A stretch of DNA of 28,928 bases from the NCBI GenBank assembly GCA_020638905.1, contig JACKHP010000037.1:1-28928 (forward strand), read 5' to 3'. Within the stretch, counting starts at the first letter, position 1, and every line of letters starts with the position of its first letter. Under the pieces are notes generated by a model, which did no database searches, was not told where the DNA came from, and saw only the letters and a program-made list of their open reading frames with translations. Below, piece by piece: positions 23,362 through 28,928 of this stretch. Position numbers and translations under genes: made by a program. This DNA comes from Planctomycetota bacterium. GTDB taxonomy: Bacteria; Planctomycetota; B15-G4.

Positions 23362-23769
23362 CGGGATCGTCGACTTGGACGCGTCGTAGCCCTTGTGGTT
23401 GTAGGTCACGGTGTACGCGCCGTAGCCGGCCGACGAGCCCTTGCGGGTGACCGTCAGGGTCCAGCCCGTCTCGAAGCTGCTCTCGGTGCTCGGCACCTTG
23501 AACGTGCCGACCGAGAAGTACTCGGGGGCCTCGACACCGATGTCGAGCTTGGAGAGATTGTCGGCGTAGATGCCCTGACGCGCCTGGTAGCGCTCCTGGG
23601 CGGTCTGCACCGTCGACAGGTACGTGAACGCCTCGGACGCCTTGCTGCGCTCGACCGACGCCATGAAGCGCGGCACACCGAACGCGGCCAGGACACCCAG
23701 GATCACGACGACGACAGCGAGCTCGACCAGCGTGAAACCACGCTCGGTACGGGTCTTGTTGGACTGCAT
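23335..23769 (-). CDS. Major type IV pilin (copy 1), first gene of the pilus operon
   Basis: The protein has 144 residues. The leader MQSNKTRTERG is cut before FTLVELAVVVVILGVLAAFGV (Gly -1, Phe +1, Glu +5). The spine continues ASVERSKASEAFTYLSTVQTAQERYQARQGIYA, typical of type IV pilins and of GspG-like pseudopilins. The ending STIPDEINPRQT has no C-terminal disulfide pair: there are no cysteines in the protein. GGAG lies 7 bases before the ATG. A second gene for a 144-residue pilin lies at 26413 on the other strand, with 107 identical residues. This one heads the assembly operon, so it is the best candidate for the main fibre subunit. Confidence 0.9.
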   Translation of the reverse strand: MQSNKTRTERGFTLVELAVVVVILGVLAAFGVPRFMASVERSKASEAFTYLSTVQTAQERYQARQGIYADNLSKLDIGVEAPEYFSVGTFKVPSTESSFETGWTLTVTRKGSSAGYGAYTVTYNHKGYDASKSTIPDEINPRQT

Positions 23770-24118
23770 CCTTCGACTCCTTGTGTGGAATGAGCCGGTC
23801 GTCTCGGGGAGTCCTCGTTCGTGAGGCGAGGAGAGGCGGCCGGACCGTGGCGGAAACGAGCCACTCCATCGGCCGGGCCGAGCGGAGGCCTGAAGAGAAA
23901 GTGATCGGCGATTCTGCTCAGGGGCCGGGAAGCCCCCCGGCCCCCGTCCGGGCCGTCGGCGCGGGACGGGCGGGGCCGCGATCCCTTCGTGCGCCGGAGC
24001 GGATCCCGGCGTCGGCGCGCCCGGGTGCCGACGCTGCGCCCTGATCGTCGATCTGCGGCTTCCGACGCGCGCGGCGTCGTTGCTAGAGTGGCCCCCGGAC
24101 CGGTCGGGAGGCATCGAC
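23770..24118. promoter_or_regulatory. Intergenic region between divergent pilin and AAA-ATPase genes
   Basis: This 349-base gap holds no gene I can support. Seen from the pilin side, it has a CCTCG...CGAGG hairpin (23813-23831), a CAGAAT -10-like hexamer on the minus strand (23916-23911), and a perfect 9-bp-stem hairpin with a 6-base loop (23921-23944). Seen from the ATPase side, it has a TGCTAGAGT extended -10 (24081-24089) and a GGGAGG ribosome site (24106-24111). A long leader of about 140 bases before the pilin is likely if the CAGAAT is its promoter. Confidence 0.5.
24081..24089 (+). promoter_or_regulatory. Probable extended -10 promoter element of the AAA-ATPase gene
   Basis: TGCTAGAGT resembles TGnTATAAT and nearly repeats the TGCTAGAAT at 3810. 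A weak -35 (TTCCGA, 24060-24065) sits 18 bases upstream of the hexamer. The GTG start is 38 bases from the start of this motif. This promoter argues against the in-frame TTG at 24080 as start codon. Confidence 0.5.
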
Positions 24119-24844
24119 GTGAACAAGGCGACGCACCGCATCTACATGGTGGGGGCGCACTCCACCGGCAAGACGACCCTGGCGCGCTGGGTGCGCGACA
24201 CGTACGGGCTGCCGATGATCAGCGAGGTGGCGCGCGGCGTGCTCGCCGAGATGGAGACGCGGCTCGACGCCCTGCGCTCGGACATCGAGCTCGTGAACCG
24301 CTACCAGCGCGAGGTCTTCGAGCGCCAGCTCAGCTCCGAGCTCTCGCAGTCCGGCTCGTTCGTGAGCGACCGCGCCTTCTGCAACCTGGCCTACGCCGCG
24401 CACCACAGCCAGGTGCTGCCGCAGCTCGCGCGCGACGAGCGCCTCGTCCAGTACATGGAGTTCGTGCGCGAGGGCCTGGTCTTCTTCGTCCGGCCGCACC
24501 GGGCGCTGGTGACCCACGACGGCGTGCGCGCCGGCGTCGAGTGGGAGGAGGTCGTGCGCATCGACGGCATGGTCAAGCTGCTGCTCGAGTGGTTCGACGT
24601 GCCGTACATCCCGATGGCCAGCCTCTCGATGCAGGAGCGCGTGCGGCAGCTCGAGCGCGTGCTCTCGCTGACAGGGTTGACGCCCGTCCCGAAGGAGCGG
24701 CCCGACGCCGAGGCGGCCGGCGCCGGGCCCGACGAGCTGCGCCGCCCCGTCCGCCCCAGCCGGCGCGTCGACGCGACCTGGCTCGACGCGTCCGGTCGGC
24801 CGTCCGGCAACGGACACGCTGCCGAGCGCGCCCTCGAAGGATAG
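24119..24844 (+). CDS. AAA_28/NadR-kinase-like ATPase
   Basis: The protein has 241 residues. A Walker A motif (MVGAHSTGKTTLARWV) lies at the very N-terminus. It is followed by LPMISEVARGVLAEME and YQREVFERQL, then FVSDRAFCNLAYAAHHS, where Asp is the likely Walker B/catalytic residue. This layout matches AAA_28 proteins related to the ribosylnicotinamide-kinase half of NadR, and P-loop nucleoside kinases generally. The C-terminal 55 residues are Pro/Arg/Ala-rich and probably disordered. The GTG at 24119 has GGGAGG 7 bases upstream. With the nucleoside phosphorylase gene 78 bases downstream, a nucleoside or nicotinamide riboside kinase role is plausible but not shown. Confidence 0.8.
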   Translation: MNKATHRIYMVGAHSTGKTTLARWVRDTYGLPMISEVARGVLAEMETRLDALRSDIELVNRYQREVFERQLSSELSQSGSFVSDRAFCNLAYAAHHSQVLPQLARDERLVQYMEFVREGLVFFVRPHRALVTHDGVRAGVEWEEVVRIDGMVKLLLEWFDVPYIPMASLSMQERVRQLERVLSLTGLTPVPKERPDAEAAGAGPDELRRPVRPSRRVDATWLDASGRPSGNGHAAERALEG

Positions 24845-24922
24845 GTCCCGACGGCGCCGGGCGTCCCGCGTGCGAGCGCGGGGCGCACCGACCCTCTCGC
24901 CGCCCGCCTCCACGAGATCCCG

Positions 24923-26254
<1,332 letters not shown>

Positions 26255-26300
26255 GCCGCCGGCTCGGGGCCCGTCCTCCCGGTGACCAGGAGGAGAGTCC

Positions 26301-26320
26301 CTAGTGATAAATACCTAAAG
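26301..26320 (+). promoter_or_regulatory. AT-rich promoter-like island before pilin copy 2
   Basis: Fourteen of 20 bases are A or T in this stretch, inside a region otherwise very GC-rich. It contains TGATAAATA, a possible extended -10. It lies about 95-110 bases upstream of the pilin ATG, so the message would have a long leader, as proposed for pilin copy 1. I see no sigma-54 type GG-N10-GC site. Confidence 0.4.
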
Positions 26321-26412
26321 CGTCATACGGGGTGCGTCCGATGACCGGCGGGTCGGTGGACGGCTGCTGTGAAGGCCGGGACACCGTGGTCGATCCACTC
26401 CGGAGTTCGTTC

Positions 26413-26847
26413 ATGAACACGTCCGTCAAGCGGGAGCAGCGGGGCTTCACCCTGGTCGAGCTCGCCGTCGTCGTCGTCATCCTCGGTGTGCTGGCCGCGT
26501 TCGGCGTGCCGCGCTTCATGGCCTCGGTCGAGCGCAGCAAGGCCTCGGAGGCCTACACCTACCTCTCGACGGTGCAGACCGCGCAGGAGCGCTATCTCGC
26601 CCGGCAGGGCAGCTACGCCTCGAAGATCGAGGATCTCGACATCGGCATGGACGCGCCCGAGTACTTCACCGTGAGCAAGGTCACGGTGCCCGCGGGTGCG
26701 AAGAGCCTCGAGACCGGCTGGACGGTGACGCTGACGCGTACCGGTGCCGCCGCCGGCTACGGCACCTACACGGTGACCTACAACCAGCTCGGCTACGACA
26801 GCAAGAAGTCGACCATCCCCGACGAGATCAACCCGCGTCAGACCTGA
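26413..26847 (+). CDS. Major type IV pilin (copy 2), stand-alone
   Basis: The protein has 144 residues. The leader MNTSVKREQRG is followed by FTLVELAVVVVILGVLAAFGV with Gly -1 and Glu +5. The first 50 mature residues differ from copy 1 at one position only. The middle (residues 62-100) varies most, and the ending STIPDEINPRQT is identical; overall 107 of 144 residues match. Many DNA differences are at third codon positions, so the copies have been kept similar by selection rather than by very recent duplication. GGAG is 7 bases before the ATG. It has no pilus genes beside it and must use the assembly operon on the other strand. Alternative fibre subunit or antigenic variant are the main options. 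Confidence 0.9.
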   Translation: MNTSVKREQRGFTLVELAVVVVILGVLAAFGVPRFMASVERSKASEAYTYLSTVQTAQERYLARQGSYASKIEDLDIGMDAPEYFTVSKVTVPAGAKSLETGWTVTLTRTGAAAGYGTYTVTYNQLGYDSKKSTIPDEINPRQT

Positions 26848-26848
26848 T
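26821..26848. repeat. Inverted repeat, arm 2 (3' end of pilin copy 2)
   Basis: This stretch is exactly complementary over 28 bases to 23334-23361 and includes the final codons, the stop and one base more. Together the two pilin genes form an inverted pair bounding about 2.6 kb. Confidence 0.75.
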
Positions 26849-26881
26849 CGGACCGGTCCGACGTCGGAGGAGCGATCCTCC
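26848..26881. terminator. Bidirectional terminator-like hairpins between convergent genes
   Basis: A 14-base palindrome TCGGACCGGTCCGA (26848-26861) is followed by GGAGGA-GCGA-TCCTCC (26866-26881), a perfect 6-bp stem closed by a GNRA-type tetraloop. The pair fills the 36-base gap between pilin copy 2 and the convergent lipoprotein gene, so it probably ends both transcripts. There is no T-tract. Confidence 0.55.
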
Positions 26882-26883
26882 CG

Positions 26884-27615
26884 TCACCGCGGCGAGACGA
26901 TGGAGTCGATCCTCGTCTCGCCGCGCGTCGTTCCGGCGGCGCCGGGCGGGACGTCGAGCACCAGCTCGTTCTCGATGCGCAGCAGGCGTCCGGCGTGGTC
27001 GAGGAGGAAGTCCTGACCCGCAGCGGGCCGCGGCCGGCCCGCGCGGTCGAGCTGACGCCAGCCGACGCACAGCGTCTCGGCCGTGCTGACGACGCCGTCG
27101 AAGCGCAGCGTCCCGGCCGTCGCGGGGAGGTCGAGCAGGGCGGCGTTCGCCTCGCGCACCCGGCGCGTGAAGCGCTCGAGCGTGCGCGCGTCGCGCGGGT
27201 CGCCGTCGCGCTCGGGCACGATGCGGACGCGCGTGACGTCGCGCACGCGGCGCACGGCCGGTTCTCCGGGCGCGCCCGGGTCGAGGGTGGCGTCGCCGAG
27301 GTCGTAGCCCGCGTCGAGCGCGTCGCTCCAGTCGAACGGGACGGGTGCGGGAGCCGGGCCGGAGACCCCTGCCGACGGCTGATCGTCGTCGGCGGCCAGG
27401 ACGGTCTCGATCACGACCACCGTGCCGCCCTCGTCGCAGACGCCGTCCTCGTCGAGGTCCTTGCACTCGTGGTCGCCGCTGCTCGCGCGCCAGGTGCAAC
27501 CCCCGCCGAGCACGCTCACGAGCCCGGCGCACAGCAGCGCGTGGCGCAGGCATCGCACGGCGAGCGCGACGCGCCCGAAGCGGCGTGGAGCGGATGTGTC
27601 CGGCGTGTCGTCCAT
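26884..27615 (-). CDS. Putative lipoprotein with calcium-loop-like motif
   Basis: The protein has 243 residues from the ATG at 27615. The N-terminus has a hydrophobic region ending LGGGCTWR, with Cys40 as likely lipidation site. Just after it is CKDLDEDGVCDEGG, which follows the DxDxDG pattern (Asp53, 55, 57 and Asp61) of thrombospondin type 3 or dockerin-like calcium loops. Two cysteines flank the loop and could bridge. The rest (TRVRIVPERDGDPRDARTLERFTRRVREANAALLDL; ...CVGWRQLDRAGRPRP; LLDHAGRLLRIENELVLDV) is not recognisable. Short distance to a TG-rich promoter-like stretch suggests a very short leader. Function unknown; an envelope location is inferred. Confidence 0.68.
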   Translation of the reverse strand: MDDTPDTSAPRRFGRVALAVRCLRHALLCAGLVSVLGGGCTWRASSGDHECKDLDEDGVCDEGGTVVVIETVLAADDDQPSAGVSGPAPAPVPFDWSDALDAGYDLGDATLDPGAPGEPAVRRVRDVTRVRIVPERDGDPRDARTLERFTRRVREANAALLDLPATAGTLRFDGVVSTAETLCVGWRQLDRAGRPRPAAGQDFLLDHAGRLLRIENELVLDVPPGAAGTTRGETRIDSIVSPR

Positions 27616-27699
27616 CAGCGGCCACCGTACCACGCGCGTCGGCGACGCGCCCCGGCAGCGGCCCGGCCGACGCGTACGCTGGTCTGCGCACGGGCGCGC

Positions 27700-27708
27700 T
27701 GGCATGAT
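27700..27708 (+). promoter_or_regulatory. Possible extended -10 element before the DUF1579 gene
   Basis: TGGCATGAT fits the TGn plus -10 pattern (hexamer CATGAT) and lies about 90 bases before the ATG. It is weaker than the TGCTAGA-type elements at 3810 and 24081. No -35 is clear. Confidence 0.35.
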
Positions 27709-27796
27709 CTCCGCGGTGGACGGACCAGGGCGCGCGATCCCGCGCGCGGAACGTCCCGTCCCGTCGCTCCGGCGCGACCTCCTCGGGAGTCACCCC

Positions 27797-28402
27797 ATGT
27801 CCGTCCGTCCCGTCGTCCGTGCCGCGCTCGCGGCCTCCGTGTTCGTGTTCGTCGGCTGCGCGCAGACCGGTGCGTCCGACGCCCCGGCCCCCGTGCACGA
27901 GCCCACGATGGAAGAGATCATGGCGCTCTCGCAGCCCGGTGACGCGCACGCCGTGCTGCAGCCGATGATCGGTCGCTTCAAGGCCACGATCACTTCGTAC
28001 ATGCCCGAGGGGATGCTCCAGTCCGAAGGCGTGTCGCAGAACGACTGGGTGCTCGGCAACCGCTTCGTGCAGTCGAAGTTCACGAGCAAGATGCCCGACG
28101 GCCAGCCGCCCTTCGAAGGCGTCGGCCTGCTCGGCCACGACAACTCGACGGGGCTCTACCAGGGCTTCTGGATCGACTCGATGGGCACGATGATGATGCC
28201 GGTGAGCAGCGGCACGTACGACGCCGCGACGCACACGCTCACGATGCGGCGCCAGCTCGACATGCCGCAGATCGGCATGGTCGGCACGATGGAGGACGTG
28301 ACCGTGATCGAGAGCCGCGAGTCGCATCGCTTCTCGATCCGCATGATCGCGCCCGACGGGACGTCGATGCCGATGCTCGACATCGTCTACACGCGCATGT
28401 GA
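27797..28402 (+). CDS. DUF1579 family lipoprotein
   Basis: The protein has 201 residues. The signal MSVRPVVRAALAASVFVFVGC ends in a lipobox Cys. The DUF1579 core follows: LQPMIGRFKATITSYMPEG, a SEGVSQNDWVLGNRFVQSKF motif, EGVGLLGHDNSTGLYQGFWI DSMG, then a TGTYDAATHTLTM-like strand and the ending MLDIVYTRM. The domain is a small beta-barrel of unknown function, common as a lipoprotein in Planctomycetota and Acidobacteria. GGGAG lies 7 bases before the ATG, and a hairpin follows the stop. It is divergent from the calcium-loop lipoprotein gene. Confidence 0.88.
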   Translation: MSVRPVVRAALAASVFVFVGCAQTGASDAPAPVHEPTMEEIMALSQPGDAHAVLQPMIGRFKATITSYMPEGMLQSEGVSQNDWVLGNRFVQSKFTSKMPDGQPPFEGVGLLGHDNSTGLYQGFWIDSMGTMMMPVSSGTYDAATHTLTMRRQLDMPQIGMVGTMEDVTVIESRESHRFSIRMIAPDGTSMPMLDIVYTRM

Positions 28403-28410
28403 GCGAGGTC

Positions 28411-28428
28411 GGCCCGCGCGTGCGGGCC
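28411..28428 (+). terminator. Hairpin between the DUF1579 and kinase genes
   Basis: GGCCCGC-GCGT-GCGGGCC forms a perfect 7-bp stem with a 4-base loop, 8 bases after the DUF1579 stop and 8 bases before the kinase ATG. It may end the first transcript or fold over the kinase ribosome site. There is no T-tract. Confidence 0.5.
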
Positions 28429-28436
28429 GTCCCGGC

Positions 28437-28928
28437 ATGACCCGCCCGAGCGCGTACGACGCGGCCGACGAACCCGGGGAGTCCGAGGGGTCGGAGTCGG
28501 AGGCGGCGTCGCTGGCCGGGCTCGTGGTGCTGGCGCTCGACCGCCTCGAGCGCGAGGGAGATCCCGCGCTCGAGGCGCTGTGCGTCGCCCATCCCGACCT
28601 GGCCGACGCGCTGCGCGCACGCATCGCGCGGCTGCGCGCGGTGGGCTTCGCGGGGTCGTCCGACGACGCGCGGCCGCTGCCCGAGCGGGTCGGCGGCTTC
28701 CGCATCCTGGGACGGCTGGGCGGGGGCGGCATGGGGGTCGTCCTGCGCGCCGAGCAGGAGGGCCTGCGGCGCGAGGTCGCGCTGAAGCTCGTGCGTCCCG
28801 ACCTGCTGCACTTCCCGGGGGCGCGCGAGCGCTTCCGGCGCGAGATCGCGGCCGTGGCGCGCCTCGCGCACCCGGGCATCGTGCCGGTCTACGCCGGCGG
28901 CGAGGACGGTGGCATCCCGTTCTGCGCG
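28437..28928 (+). CDS. Hanks-type Ser/Thr protein kinase (3' end outside window)
   Basis: The frame is open from the ATG at 28437 to the end, giving 164 residues. A leader of about 85 residues contains a helical stretch (ALCVAHPDLADALRARIARL) that is common before planctomycetal kinase domains. Kinase subdomain I is GRLGGGGMGVV (about 92-102), the catalytic Lys117 sits in VALKLVRPD, and Glu136 of helix C lies in RFRREIAAVARLAHPGIVPV. The activation loop and any extracytoplasmic sensor domain lie beyond the window. It phosphorylates proteins on Ser/Thr; the target is unknown. Confidence 0.9.
   Translation, partial: MTRPSAYDAADEPGESEGSESEAASLAGLVVLALDRLEREGDPALEALCVAHPDLADALRARIARLRAVGFAGSSDDARPLPERVGGFRILGRLGGGGMGVVLRAEQEGLRREVALKLVRPDLLHFPGARERFRREIAAVARLAHPGIVPVYAGGEDGGIPFCA

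Noticed and set aside
24080..24118. TTG at 24080 as start of the AAA-ATPase gene
   Set aside because: It falls within the TGCTAGAGT promoter-like element. The GTG at 24119 has GGGAGG at the right distance and places the Walker A motif at the normal N-terminal position.

Overview
This is a very GC-rich window, and almost every gene has G or C in third codon positions. The gene families suggest a member of the Planctomycetota or a similar large-genome, Gram-negative-type bacterium. The supporting features are a Hanks-type Ser/Thr kinase with a long N-terminal leader, a TIR protein with a zinc ribbon and one membrane span, a PilM-PilN fusion, many small lipoproteins, a sulfatase-fold lipoprotein and a DUF1579 protein. 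This placement is an inference from family content; no marker gene (rRNA, ribosomal protein) lies in the window. I see no tRNA, rRNA, CRISPR array, transposase or phage gene.

Layout. Positions 1-7968 (+): the end of an SPFH/zinc-ribbon protein, a phytanoyl-CoA-dioxygenase-like oxygenase, an unknown exported protein, an unknown lipoprotein, a secreted HEAT-repeat/von Willebrand A protein, and a 770-residue TIR protein. Positions 7965-11462 (-): a sulfatase-fold lipoprotein with Thr at the nucleophile position, an SRPBCC protein, a degenerate CYTH protein and an ankyrin-repeat lipoprotein. Positions 11497-12479 (-): a winged-helix regulator translationally coupled to a five-span membrane protein. 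A CTTT-N7-AAAG palindrome lies in the promoter of this pair and again at the start of the ankyrin gene.

Positions 12602-23769 (-) hold the main feature, a compact type IV pilus / type II secretion-like operon. In transcription order it encodes a major pilin, a PilM-PilN (GspL-like) fusion, PilO/GspM-like, PilP/GspC-like, PilB/GspE, PilC/GspF, secretin PilQ/GspD, a TPR lipoprotein, four minor prepilins in an H-I-J-K-like order, and a DUF5658 membrane protein. Most neighbours overlap by 4 bases or lie within 15 bases. The exception is the gap after the pilin, which holds a perfect 14-bp-arm inverted repeat that could separate pilin output from machinery output. No prepilin peptidase or retraction ATPase is present in the window.

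Positions 24119-26254 (+): an AAA_28/NadR-kinase-like ATPase and a pyrimidine-nucleoside phosphorylase. A second major-pilin gene follows at 26413-26847 (+), 144 residues like the first, 107/144 identical by my alignment and in the opposite orientation. The two pilins therefore flank the nucleoside genes as an inverted pair. Positions 26884-28928: a divergent pair of lipoproteins (one with a DxDxDG calcium-loop-like motif, one DUF1579) and the start of a Ser/Thr kinase that runs off the window.

The best candidates for something new are the inverted pilin pair around a complete hybrid pilus operon, the TIR-zinc ribbon-membrane-helical protein, and the palindrome shared inside the regulator/membrane-protein/ankyrin cluster. 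None is proven by sequence alone.
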